A stretch of DNA of 64,000 nucleotides, from positions 1,364,001 to 1,428,000 of the forward strand of contig NZ_ADVG01000004.1 of assembly GCF_000178855.1 (NCBI RefSeq), in the 5' to 3' direction. Shown here piece after piece: positions 47,388 through 55,468 of this stretch; the first letter of the stretch is position 1; the number at the start of each line of letters is the position of its first letter. The position numbers and the translations under genes were made by a program. The notes under the pieces are model-generated. The model saw nothing but the letters and a program-made list of their open reading frames with translations, searched no databases and was not told where the DNA came from. This stretch comes from Ktedonobacter racemifer DSM 44963. GTDB lineage: Bacteria > Chloroflexota > Ktedonobacteria > Ktedonobacterales > Ktedonobacteraceae.

Positions 47388-48056
47388 GTAGCACTGATTG
47401 AGGCTTTTGAGGGGTTTGCCACTCACCAGGCGAGGCACAAAGCCAGGTTTGTCGCTGGTGATGGCAGCGAGCACATTGACACCCACATCCACGGCTGCTC
47501 GAAGCTGCGGGTTGACCGCAGCCGGTTGGATCTCCTGCTCATAGACGACTTCGACCATGTAGCCATCAGCGCGTGGAACGATGCGAACCTGCGCAATGGC
47601 CTCCCAGGTGATCTGAGTCGCTATCTCGATGGGCAGTCCTGATGGGACGAGCTTGCCTGTGCGCTTGAACGCCCTCTTGCCCAGGGCTTTTTTCTCGTAG
47701 ATGAGCAGGAAGCGGCCTTTGGCCTTGTCTTTGTAGCCAGGGATCTTGGGCCGTCCCGTGAAGGCAGAGGGGTCTTCGCGGTAAGCCTCCATGCCTTCAA
47801 AAAAGCCGCTCCAATTGTGGTGGAGCTGAATGAGGATGGCATTACTGACTTTGCGGGGCAGGGCACAATAGGCCTCGTGCCGTTTCAAGCGATGGAAGAT
47901 GGCAGCGTAGGGGAGATAGGCTCCCTCGTGAAAGAAGGCTTGTCGGACGTGGTAATTGGCCTGATTTTAGAGGTTCTTGGAGGCAAAGGCCGCCTGATCA
48001 ATGACAGCAAAGCGTGCATCATTCTGGCGAATGAGATGTCGTTCGACCAACTGCAC
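47388..48056 (-). pseudogene. tnpB: tnpB, part upstream of the group II intron, with a nonsense codon
   Basis: The GTG start at 48056 has AAGGAGG upstream. The frame reads VQLVERHLIRQNDARFAVID, AAFASKNL, then TAA where the relative at 18656 has Tyr (ASKNLYNLANY). It resumes NQANYHVRQAFFHEGAYL and runs through RAAVDVGVNVLAAITSDKPG (RuvC-I) to LKSLNQCY at 47388, where the intron begins. One stop plus the intron make this copy inactive unless both are bypassed. Confidence 0.82.
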
Positions 48057-48209
48057 CTGGTGCCTCCTTCCTTTCCAACAACACGTCCTTCGTGTCGGTG
48101 AACCTCTCTCTTGGTGTTTCATGCAAGAACATTCTTTCTAACAAAACTCTACCAGAGACGCCTCCAGTTGTCAATATCTAGAATGATTCCTTGGAAACGT
48201 TTCTCACAC

Positions 48210-48902
48210 CTTTTCCTGTGGCAGGGCTAGAATGGTATTGCTCTGCCTAGTCTGCGTATCATAGCGCTTGAGCACGGGCGCCCCTGATAAGGTCTCATAG
48301 TAGACAAGATTCGCGTTTGTACCCTGAGCCAGGTAGGCTTTGACCATGGGGTGGGCTTTGCCAGTGGCGGGACACTCTGTCTGCGTCGCGGGCATTGGCT
48401 CGGTCTTGCGTGGAGCAGCCACATCTTTGGCCTGCGTGGCTTGTGTTCCTGGCACTCCATGGGCCAGGATGGGTACAACACGCACCGCTGCGGTAGCCAC
48501 AATAGCCACGGCCACGACGCTGATAATCACCTTGCCCAGGGCAGTCTGTAAGAAGCCTGAAGCAGCCTTGCCCAGAGTTGACTTAGCCGCCAGCGAGGAG
48601 CCCGTGGGCGTTCCCGGAGCGCTGGCGGGCAAGCTCACCTGTGGCGTTTCCGGCGCCGATGGCACCGACGCCGTGCTGGCGGTAGGCGTCGGCGCGACCA
48701 GGGGCATTGGCTCCTCATAACGCGTGATAGCCTCTTCAGGAAGGGATATACTGGCTTCTGCGTGTGTATCGGCCTGGCGGCGCTCCGTCGCATCCTGCTG
48801 CCCAGGCGCGAGAGCATGACCGCAATAGGCACAGAAGATTGCATCGGTGGGATTGGAGCACTGACACCGGGGGCAGAGAGGCTGCCCGACATGTTCCGAC
48901 AT
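48210..48902 (-). pseudogene. N-terminal part of the zinc-ribbon/propeller protein
   Basis: Starts at ATG 48902 (MSEHVGQPLCPRCQCSNPTD) with AAAGGATT upstream. A zinc ribbon CPRC...FCAYCGHAL occupies residues 9-30, then a Pro/Thr/Ala-rich linker, one membrane helix (VIISVVAVAIVATAAVRVVP, near 140) and the start of a beta-propeller (ANLVYYETLSGAPVLKRYDT) ending ILALPQEK at the insertion. The C-terminal half is at 43243-44367. The intact protein would be a single-pass membrane protein with an outer propeller, as in the kinases of this window. Confidence 0.8.
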
Positions 48903-49204
48903 GAGCGAAATAATCCTTTCTAAGAGGGATAGCAAATATTTAAACGCAAAACCATAAATATACTTTTTGCTGGATATTGTATAATAAATGCTCTGTTCGG
49001 GCAATAAGGACAGTAGCTGCGTACGCCAGTAGCGGGGCCGTTGCGCAAAGAGAATGCCAGCAGGCACGCCGCCCATGCAGGTGCGCAAGGATAAGGTGCT
49101 TGTAAACGGCGCACCTACCTTGCGCACCTGCCGGGCGGCTGCATTTTCGCCGGCATGGGCGTGGGATGGCTGTATCATGCGCGCTGGCATGGACGAAAGT
49201 AGGG
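48903..49204. other. Intergenic region with a 23-bp stem-loop
   Basis: No gene. Arms near 49078-49100 (GCAGGTGCGCAAGGATAAGG, then TGC) and 49110-49132 are almost perfect complements. The flanking words CGTGCCGCCCATGCAGGTG or similar occur here (49068) and at 43166, so this is probably a small dispersed repeat. A strong AT-rich stretch at 48940-48990 may be the promoter of the zinc-ribbon gene. Confidence 0.5.
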
Positions 49205-49211
49205 CCTATGT

Positions 49212-49332
49212 TGGGTTTTGCGCACCCTGGCGGAGTTTGTCAAGGAGGTGCCAGTGGCGGGTGATGGCTTCCTGGCCCGTGGGGGTCAGGCTGACGAGTG
49301 TGTTGGGCATTTTGCCGATAGCAGCGTCGCTC
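49212..49332 (-). pseudogene. Possible remnant of a winged-helix regulator
   Basis: The minus strand reads SDAAIGKMPNTLVSLTPTGQ, then EAITRHWHLLDKLRQGAQNP and a stop. LVSLTPTGQEAITRHW resembles the last helices of PadR/MarR-type winged-helix proteins. Nothing upstream encodes the DNA-binding part, since the DUF6585-type gene ends at 49346. This is a weak call from a short stretch. Confidence 0.3.
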
Positions 49333-49345
49333 GGGGCCTATATTG

Positions 49346-50134
49346 CTACCTCCTGACCTGCTTTAGGATGGAGCGGGTCAGGGCCATGAAGACGAAGAAG
49401 TTGGGGATTTTGGCGACGGCGATGGTGGACCAATTGAGCCACTTGCCCTCTTTGCGCACGGAGATGTAGCCACGATTGACGCCGAACTCTTTGATCTCGT
49501 GCCAGGGAAGGGTCTCTTTGCTATTGCTGACGCCCTGCTTGCTCACGCTGAGGGGACCAAAATTGAGGACCTGGCCCGCGTTATAGGAGGCCAGGGCGCG
49601 TGGCAGCAGAAAGTCGGTGATGGCCCCGCTCAGGGCATCGCCGAGCTTCTCCACCTGTTTGAATTTGTCATTAAAGATGACTTTCTGACCATCCAGGCGC
49701 TGAATCGTGTATTTATGCGTCGTACCCGTATAGATGCCGTTGCGGTAGTGTCTGGTGACCTCCTGCCACATGCCCTGGATCTGGTCCCAGCGATACACAT
49801 CCGGCTGGTTACCCTTCATCAGCAGGAAGCCCTGGTCGCAGAGGTAGACACGCCAGGACATATGGACCAGGAAATCTACAACATAGTAAACCAGGAGCAC
49901 CAGACCAAGCAGCGCGAAGAGGGAGAGAATCACGCTGCTGCTGCTGCCATCGCCACCTACGAGGACAATGGCACCAAAGATACCGGTCACGACAAGCCCT
50001 GCGATAATTCCAGTGAGGTAGTGGCGGTTTAAGCCTACCTTAAACTCCGCCTGAGGGGTGCCCAGCTGATAGGTGCCCAATGCCTGCTGGGCAGCGGGAG
50101 AGAGAGTTGGACCTGTTTGATATGAGTAGGCCAT
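49346..50134 (-). CDS. DUF6585-like membrane protein
   Basis: The 262-aa protein has two adjacent membrane helices near residues 42-85 (LTGIIAGLVVTGIFGAIVLV and VILSLFALLGLVLLVYYVVD). A PH-like soluble part follows (WRVYLCDQGFLLMKGNQPDV; YRWDQIQGMWQEVTRHY; TIQRLDGQKVIFNDKFKQVE). Proteins of this layout, grouped as DUF6585, are common in Ktedonobacteria and other bacteria with unknown function. It ends FVFMALTRSILKQVRR. The gene is alone, and the start at 50134 is preceded by AAGGAGAAAT. Confidence 0.8.
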   Translation of the reverse strand: MAYSYQTGPTLSPAAQQALGTYQLGTPQAEFKVGLNRHYLTGIIAGLVVTGIFGAIVLVGGDGSSSSVILSLFALLGLVLLVYYVVDFLVHMSWRVYLCDQGFLLMKGNQPDVYRWDQIQGMWQEVTRHYRNGIYTGTTHKYTIQRLDGQKVIFNDKFKQVEKLGDALSGAITDFLLPRALASYNAGQVLNFGPLSVSKQGVSNSKETLPWHEIKEFGVNRGYISVRKEGKWLNWSTIAVAKIPNFFVFMALTRSILKQVRR

Positions 50135-50290
50135 AAAAGGGATTTCTCCTTATGAATAGATAAAATCACAGGCGCCAATGGCGCGATATGTATATAAATT
50201 AGCAGATAAACTGAGATTTGACTAGAGTTTTTATCTAGTTTTATTACAAATGTGAGGTAATACCACTTCTCGCACCTGAGGTGCTCGCTG

Positions 50291-50347
50291 GGTAAGGGTT
50301 ATTGGCGGGAGCGTGGCAGAGCCACGCTCCCGCCAATAACCCTTACC
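50291..50347. terminator. 27-bp perfect hairpin after the AraC gene
   Basis: Arms 50291-50317 and 50321-50347 are exact complements with an AGA loop. It lies 88 bp past the AraC stop codon and before the start region of the DUF6585-type gene. There is no T-run, so termination is inferred. Confidence 0.65.
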
Positions 50348-50434
50348 TCTATCAAGCCCTCAAACCCATTATTCTCTCCCAGGTGAGCGTCAGCAGTGAA
50401 CAGTTTGACCGCATTCTCGCCACAGACCATAACA

Positions 50435-51241
50435 TCATACTCCACAGAGGCCTTTGCGGTATGCGGCGGGTGAGACGCCGATGTGACGCGTAAAGATGCG
50501 CGTGAAATAATAGCGGCTACCAAAGCCGCTGGCGGCGGCGATCTGTTCGATGCTCTGATTGGTCATCAGGAGTTGCTGTTCGGCCTGTTTGACGCGCTGT
50601 TCCTGGATATACTGGACGGGGGTGCGGCCCATGCTCAGGCGGAAGCAACGGATGAAGTAGTCAGGCGTCATATGGCAGAGCTGCGCTAAGATAGCGTTGG
50701 AGAGCGTGTCCTCCAGGTGAGCCTCGATATATTGTAGCGCGGGGAGAATCGGCTCGATGGTCTCAGATTGTAGCAGATAACGCTGGATCTGTTCATCCGT
50801 CAGGTTCTGGAGATAGAGTAGCAGCGCCTCGTAGAGGATAGCCTTAATGCGTAACTGTAAGAAGAGATCCAGCTTTTGTTGCTCTAATTCGGCGCGGAGT
50901 GTGCATACGGCCTCTTCTAGTGTGGGCCTGGCTGGTAGACAGATGGGGCTGGTAAAGTTTTCCTGTTGCATTTGGTAAGGGAGGCCTAGCATGTCAAAGT
51001 GGACATACAGGTGCCCAACGCTTTGCAAGAGATTGGTGGAGAAGGGTACCTTGGCGGGAATGAAATACAGGCGTCCCTGTTCCAGGGTATAGTGCTGTCC
51101 CGCGTGTTCAATCCATGCTCCATTGGCGTCATTGCAATAAAAGCGCCAGAAACTGCTGTAGCGCGTGGGAAAGTGCCAGAAGGGTGGCTCCAGTCGTATA
51201 ACGTGGTAAGCCAGGAGTCGGATATGAACGTGGTCAAGCAT
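50435..51241 (-). CDS. AraC-family transcriptional regulator
   Basis: The 268-aa protein has an N-terminal cupin-like sensor region (AWIEHAGQHYTLEQGRLYFI) and a C-terminal pair of helix-turn-helices: SNAILAQLCHMTPDYFIRCF with FRLSMGRTPVQYIQEQRVKQA, then IEQIAAASGFGSRYYFTRIF and HIGVSPAAYRKG. It lies divergent from the operon with the PhyH dioxygenase, 287 bp away, so it probably controls that operon in response to the small molecule handled there. The ATG at 51241 has GAGGAA upstream. Confidence 0.92.
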   Translation of the reverse strand: MLDHVHIRLLAYHVIRLEPPFWHFPTRYSSFWRFYCNDANGAWIEHAGQHYTLEQGRLYFIPAKVPFSTNLLQSVGHLYVHFDMLGLPYQMQQENFTSPICLPARPTLEEAVCTLRAELEQQKLDLFLQLRIKAILYEALLLYLQNLTDEQIQRYLLQSETIEPILPALQYIEAHLEDTLSNAILAQLCHMTPDYFIRCFRLSMGRTPVQYIQEQRVKQAEQQLLMTNQSIEQIAAASGFGSRYYFTRIFTRHIGVSPAAYRKGLCGV

Positions 51242-51528
51242 CTAAATTCCTCTTTGAAGGCTTGCCTGAGTAGAGAAACAGGTCGGAATCGGACACAACT
51301 GGTTCGAATCTGAGTATACCATTGAGACGCCATAGAGTGTACTCTTTGTGAAAGAAACCGACACGGTTTTCTTGGGGCATCCAGCCTCCTGTAGGGACAG
51401 AGCTTGCTCGGCCTCCAAGCGCGGCGACCCTTCCTACGCGGGGGTGTCGGCCTGCGGGTACACCAACGATGAATCATGGGTCTCGACCCTACAGATCTCA
51501 TTAGCAAAGAAACAAGAAAGGTGTCTCA

Positions 51529-51819
51529 ATGAGTCAGACTCGCCAGCAAATTCTGATTCTCCACCTGGCGCTGCCCAGTCTGGAATCAGACACAGTCGCC
51601 TGGGCGCTCTACGATGGAGCCACACCCAGTGGAACCCCTCCAATGCAGTCGGGGGATTCCTACGACCCCCCCTATCTCTCCGTCCTGGAGGCCATGCGCG
51701 ATGGCTGGAATGTGCTCCAGGTGCCAACGCTGCCTCTCTATACCCATGGATATGAGCACGAAAGCGGACATCTCCCCTATGAGTATGTCCTGGAACGAAA
51801 GGTAACGCTTCATGAGTAA
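51529..51819 (+). CDS. Uncharacterised 96-aa protein, first gene of the PhyH operon
   Basis: Starts at ATG 51529 behind AAAGGTGTC. The product has the pattern ALPSLESDTVAWALYDGAT and SVLEAMRDGWNVLQVPTLPL...EYVLERKVTLHE. Residues VLEAMRDGW and YEYVLER resemble small proteins that accompany PhyH-type enzymes, but I do not know a named family. It overlaps the PhyH gene by 8 nt, so expression is coupled. Confidence 0.7.
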   Translation: MSQTRQQILILHLALPSLESDTVAWALYDGATPSGTPPMQSGDSYDPPYLSVLEAMRDGWNVLQVPTLPLYTHGYEHESGHLPYEYVLERKVTLHE

Positions 51820-52603
51820 GGTAGAACGGCAGCATCTCTTGACGGCTAGCCAGATGGCGCATTTTGTCACTTATGGCTATTTGCAGCTCGATGAACTGGT
51901 GCCGCCTGAACATAACGAGGCCGTGCTGGCGGATGAGAAGCGTATACCAGATGCGGGCTATCATTTCTGGCAGCGTTCAGAGGTTGTGCGAGCCGTGTTT
52001 GATCTGCCCCAGGTCAAAGGCGCAGTGCAGAGCTTCGTTGGCGTCGATCCCACTTATGATCACTCCTATCTCCATATCGTTGGTCCGCGCCGCCTCAAAG
52101 CCCAGGAGTGGCACGCCGACTCCGTGATTGATACGCGTCCTTTTGCCTTTGATATTCAGGCCTTCTACTTCACGCATGATGCACCCGTCGAGATGGGGCC
52201 GACGCTGATTCTGCCTGGCTCGCACCTGCGACGTGTTAATACTGGCAGTATCGCCCGCTACAAGAATATCGTTGGTCAGCGTCAGCTCGCCGCCAAGGCA
52301 GGCACGATTGTCTTTATGCACCAGGCTATCTGGCATTGCGCTCAGCCCAATCATACTGACCAGACGCGCTATGTCTTCAAGTTACGCCTGCATCCCCGGC
52401 AGCAGCAGCGCAACCTGTTTAATACCGAGGGTTATCAAGATCCCGAGGTCACGAGCATCATTGAGCGCGGCTATCTGCCCTGGCAGGGGAACGAGGCCCG
52501 CCTGGAGCATATCATGCGTGCCCGCTTCTGGCGCTACGTTACCGGCGATGATCTCGTCGACGTCTCCTTTGAAAAAGCCCTGACGCGCATGGCGCTTGGC
52601 TAA
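51812..52603 (+). CDS. Phytanoyl-CoA dioxygenase (PhyH)-family enzyme
   Basis: The 263-aa product is a non-haem Fe(II)/2-oxoglutarate dioxygenase of the PhyH family. The iron ligands are HADS (AQEWHADSVID) and the distal His in IWHCAQPN, and the 2-oxoglutarate Arg is in TRYVFKLRL. LILPGSHLRRV is typical of the fold. The substrate is unknown. Relatives hydroxylate lipids, ectoine or secondary metabolites. It overlaps the 96-aa gene and is followed by a 27-bp hairpin. Confidence 0.88.
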   Translation: MSKVERQHLLTASQMAHFVTYGYLQLDELVPPEHNEAVLADEKRIPDAGYHFWQRSEVVRAVFDLPQVKGAVQSFVGVDPTYDHSYLHIVGPRRLKAQEWHADSVIDTRPFAFDIQAFYFTHDAPVEMGPTLILPGSHLRRVNTGSIARYKNIVGQRQLAAKAGTIVFMHQAIWHCAQPNHTDQTRYVFKLRLHPRQQQRNLFNTEGYQDPEVTSIIERGYLPWQGNEARLEHIMRARFWRYVTGDDLVDVSFEKALTRMALG

Positions 52604-52606
52604 ATG

Positions 52607-52672
52607 GTGTGTTTACAAAAACGTGTAGGGTCCCCGGGCTAGCCTGGACCCTACACGTTTTTGTAAACACAC
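52607..52672. terminator. 27-bp perfect hairpin between converging genes
   Basis: Arms 52607-52633 and 52646-52672 are exact complements around CCGGGCTAGCCT, with AAAAA/TTTTT inside the stem. It lies between the ends of the PhyH gene and the anti-sigma gene and may serve both. Confidence 0.75.
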
Positions 52673-52689
52673 TACATAGATTTAGACAA

Positions 52690-54024
52690 CTACTTGGAGG
52701 CGGGTGGGACGTTGAAGTGGATCTCGCTGCTGCCGGTGCCCAGGGGGGCGCCTGTGGATCGGAGCTTTAAAGTCCAGGCGGTTGGCTGGTCGAGCCAGTT
52801 CTCGGTGATGGCGATGGACATGCTTTGGAGAGGATCTCCTTTGCCAAGGAGGTGTCCCTGATTGTCGACCTCAAAGATTTCGGCTTTGCTCCCGTTGATT
52901 GTGGCTGAATACGTTCGTTCGGGAGGAGTGTTTATTGCCTCTTCAGGTGTCACGGAGAGGTAGGTCGCGCTCGGGGTGATACAGACCTGGGTGAGCTTCA
53001 AACGGTGTCCGTTGATGACGAGGCTCTGATTAGGGTTCACGATCCGTTTTGCGCTTTGCATTGGCACGGTAAAGTTGAAAGGTGGGGTTGAGAAGCTCGT
53101 CCCTGCGGGATCGGTGGCACCTCCAAGCGCATAGAACTCAGCCGTTATTTGAAGCTGTTTCGTGTTGATTACATCCTGGGGCGTTGAGTAGGGCGCCAGG
53201 AAAAACGTCTGATTGCTCTTTTGATCATAGTAATAGCCACCACCATGCGACCAGTAGGTATTTGCTGGATCGTACACGTCTGTCTGATTACCATCCTGAA
53301 TGGTTAGCTTAGATATGGCTACCCAGCCATCATTAATAGCGTTACCAGATATAGCAAACTTAATGAGTAAGCGGTTGGCATCCGCATAGGCGGAGATCAG
53401 TGTGAACTTATGCTTGTTAAGTGTCGTTGATTTCTGCAATGGCGTCTCTTTGCCCTGCAAACAGACTGCATGTTCGCCATTTTCGGGAATGTAGTTGCCA
53501 TCTGCGAAAATATGAGAACAATCAAGCTTCACTTGTGGTTGGGTCGTGACATGGTTGGAGGAGCCAGTTATTGTCGCTGGATTAGCGTTTCGGCGTGCAT
53601 TTAGCAGGAGTGCGGCGCTGCCAATCAGGACAGCGACGACCAGGACGGCGGCGATGGTATTGAAAAGGTGCGAGAGGCGGCGCCACCTGGGTTTGCGCTG
53701 AGATGCAAGATCCTTCTTGCGTGGACTGGCTGCCTCAGATTGAGGGGCATTATCGATCATCATCGTCTTCCTTTCACGATGTTCGCGTAATTCTGCGAAT
53801 GTAAGGATATTTGTTTCCTGGTGTGAAGGCTGCAAGCGGCTCTCCAGGAGTCTGCGCACGCGCTGTAGCGACTCCTCGTTTGCCTGCTTATCATCCCTCT
53901 GGGTGTGATACATCTGCTGGAGATCCTCCACCAGATATCTTGCCTTGCCATCCAGGTAGCGAGCAGGCTGTTCGATCTGCTGATCGAGTTGCTCCTGGTG
54001 GAAATCTTTGCTATGCTCATTCAT
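52690..54024 (-). CDS. Putative anti-sigma factor with one membrane helix
   Basis: The 444-aa protein has a cytoplasmic charged N-terminus (residues 1-115; ARYLDGKARYLVEDLQQMYH), a membrane helix (LFNTIAAVLVVAVLIGSAAL, near 125) and an external region of about 300 residues with beta-rich repeats similar to the DUF4179/DUF5643 part of RsiX-like proteins (LISAYADANRLLIKFAISGN). No classic zinc-binding HxxxCxxC motif is present. The start codon overlaps the stop codon of the ECF sigma gene (TGATG-type), so the two are translated together. This partner is the likely cognate anti-sigma factor. Confidence 0.78.
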   Translation of the reverse strand: MNEHSKDFHQEQLDQQIEQPARYLDGKARYLVEDLQQMYHTQRDDKQANEESLQRVRRLLESRLQPSHQETNILTFAELREHRERKTMMIDNAPQSEAASPRKKDLASQRKPRWRRLSHLFNTIAAVLVVAVLIGSAALLLNARRNANPATITGSSNHVTTQPQVKLDCSHIFADGNYIPENGEHAVCLQGKETPLQKSTTLNKHKFTLISAYADANRLLIKFAISGNAINDGWVAISKLTIQDGNQTDVYDPANTYWSHGGGYYYDQKSNQTFFLAPYSTPQDVINTKQLQITAEFYALGGATDPAGTSFSTPPFNFTVPMQSAKRIVNPNQSLVINGHRLKLTQVCITPSATYLSVTPEEAINTPPERTYSATINGSKAEIFEVDNQGHLLGKGDPLQSMSIAITENWLDQPTAWTLKLRSTGAPLGTGSSEIHFNVPPASK

Positions 54025-54563
54025 CAGAAACTCCTTTCTGCCCGCTCATCGTCGTAGACGCTACGTAGCAGTTTTAGCGCGCGATAGAGTAAGGCGCGAA
54101 CTGCGCTCTCACTTTTCGATACCACCTGGGCAATCTCCGCGCAGTGCATGCCCTCGCCAAAGCGCAATTGCAAGACTTCGCGTTGCATCTCTGGCAGGTT
54201 TCGCACATGCCTTTGTAGTTGCTGGTACTCTTCCTGGCGCAGGGTTGCCTGTTCAGGCTCACGTTCCTCGCGCTCGTAAATACGCTCCTCGACACCAACA
54301 AGCGATACCTGGGGAAAGCGTCGTGAGCGCCTGTAATGGTCAACGACCTTGTTACGAGCTATGGCCATAATCAATGGGCGTAACGGACGTTCATCCTGTC
54401 GTAAAGCTGACCCTTTTTCCAGAACGATAGTAAATACCTCCAGCAATATATCTTCCGCATCTTCACGCGAACCTAGCTGCCTCAGCAGGTATGCCAACAC
54501 AGTCGGAGCGTGCCTCTCGTAAAGATCCATTGGTTGCTCAGGGACCGGGTCGGGTTGTTGCAT
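54024..54563 (-). CDS. ECF sigma factor
   Basis: The 179-aa protein has region 2 (DLYERHAPTVLAYLLRQLGS REDAEDILLEVF; LIMAIARNKVVDHYRR) and region 4 (LPEMQREVLQLRFGEGMHCA with EIAQVVSKSESAVRALLYRA). There is no region 3, as in all ECF factors. The downstream gene overlapping its end is the probable anti-sigma factor, so the pair likely senses an envelope or extracellular signal. The ATG at 54563 has GAGTAAGC upstream, a weak site. Confidence 0.9.
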   Translation of the reverse strand: MQQPDPVPEQPMDLYERHAPTVLAYLLRQLGSREDAEDILLEVFTIVLEKGSALRQDERPLRPLIMAIARNKVVDHYRRSRRFPQVSLVGVEERIYEREEREPEQATLRQEEYQQLQRHVRNLPEMQREVLQLRFGEGMHCAEIAQVVSKSESAVRALLYRALKLLRSVYDDERAERSF

Positions 54564-54636
54564 TGCTTACTCCACTATTTTTGAGATCTCATTAGTATAT
54601 TCGCAAAAATGGACAAAATAACGCGCAGCCTTATCA

Positions 54637-54972
54637 CGTCGAGCGTAAGACCCCGCCATTTATGGCCGGGGATAGAAGCGAGTCCTTTGAAGGAGGATAG
54701 GGTGGCGGGGTTTTCCGCTTTTCGACTCCTGTGCGAGAATAGTCAGGTAGTTCAGAGCACACTTCCAACTAAATAGTGTACAGGTTCCCAGGCGAAGGGC
54801 CTGGGGTAAAAACACTACCGTGTTGACCGTTTGTGTGCCAGCCGATACACTGAGTTTAGAGCCCACAAGCCGCTCGGTGTGGTTGCAACGAACGATAGGC
54901 TCGGACGGAGCCTTCAGGCGCGCTTCGGCGCGGCTCGAGAAGCCCCCGGATTTATCCGTGGGGAGTCGTCAC
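54637..54972 (+). mobile_element. tnpB-less IS605-type element (copy B)
   Basis: This 336-bp element has the same end architecture as copy A at 11902-13703: GAGCGTAAGACCCC, hairpin, GGGGATAGAAGCGAGTCC at the left and GAAGCCCCCGGATTTATCCG with GTGGGGAGTCGTCAC at the right. TTATCA precedes both copies. It has no open frame. The left-end hairpin also occurs, diverged, at the left end of the tnpB element at 6441. Confidence 0.7.
54855..54972 (+). ncRNA. omega RNA-like right end without tnpB (copy B)
   Basis: Contains AGAGCCCACAAGCCGC, GGCTCGGACGGAGCC, CGCGCTTCGGCGCG and the final hairpin, in the same order as 13575-13703. The conserved structure without coding capacity suggests a guide-RNA scaffold. 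The expected guide starts at 54973. Confidence 0.45.
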
Positions 54973-55010
54973 GAATGTATTGCCTACTTTCGCGCCTACG
55001 GCGCTCAAGG

Positions 55011-55068
55011 TAGTATGTGTGAGCATGTGGCACTGGCGAATGTCAGTGCCACATGCTCACACATACTA
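55011..55068. repeat. 25-bp perfect hairpin
   Basis: Arms 55011-55035 and 55044-55068 (TAGTATGTGTGAGCATGTGG, then CACTG, with the exact complement) enclose an 8-nt loop. It lies in the 0.9-kb gap between the ECF start and the chitinase start, near no gene end. The rest of the gap (55069-55468) shows no gene. Confidence 0.7.
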
Positions 55069-55468
55069 CATACAAGCGAGCTTGCGAGCCGAGGTGGAAG
55101 AGAAAATATGTGAGAAAACCTTAAAAATTGGCTTAAAAAATTGGTATATACATATTGACATTAGTATGAGGATTGGGTACACTCATGTATAAGTTCACTT
55201 GTATTTAGTGTCTTCCTGTTACAGTGCTATTCAACGTATTACTCACCTTGCTCACTCTTCTGCTGCAAAATAAGCTTTTTTGTAGCCTGGAGGGTTGTGC
55301 CCTAAAACTTGTGTGAACGGTAGACCTGTCTACCGGATGTATGTAAGTAAGCGAGCCGGGAAGGTGTGATGGGTTGCATAGCTGGATCAAAGCGCAATTG
55401 GGATCGACTGACAGCGGTAATGTTTGCCCGCAAGGATTGCTGGCACTATGTAACGCAAGGAGTGACGC

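Larger units (their letters stand above)
44368..48209 (-). mobile_element. IS605-type tnpB element carrying a group II intron
   Basis: The element lies within one gene, whose halves are at 43243-44367 and 48210-48902. Its tnpB is transcribed leftwards from 48056, contains a stop codon, and is interrupted by a group II intron between about 44980 and 47387. No tnpA is present. A promoter-like TTGACA lies near 48172-48167 on the minus strand. Without the intron the element is about 1.4 kb, normal for a tnpB-only element. Confidence 0.75.
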
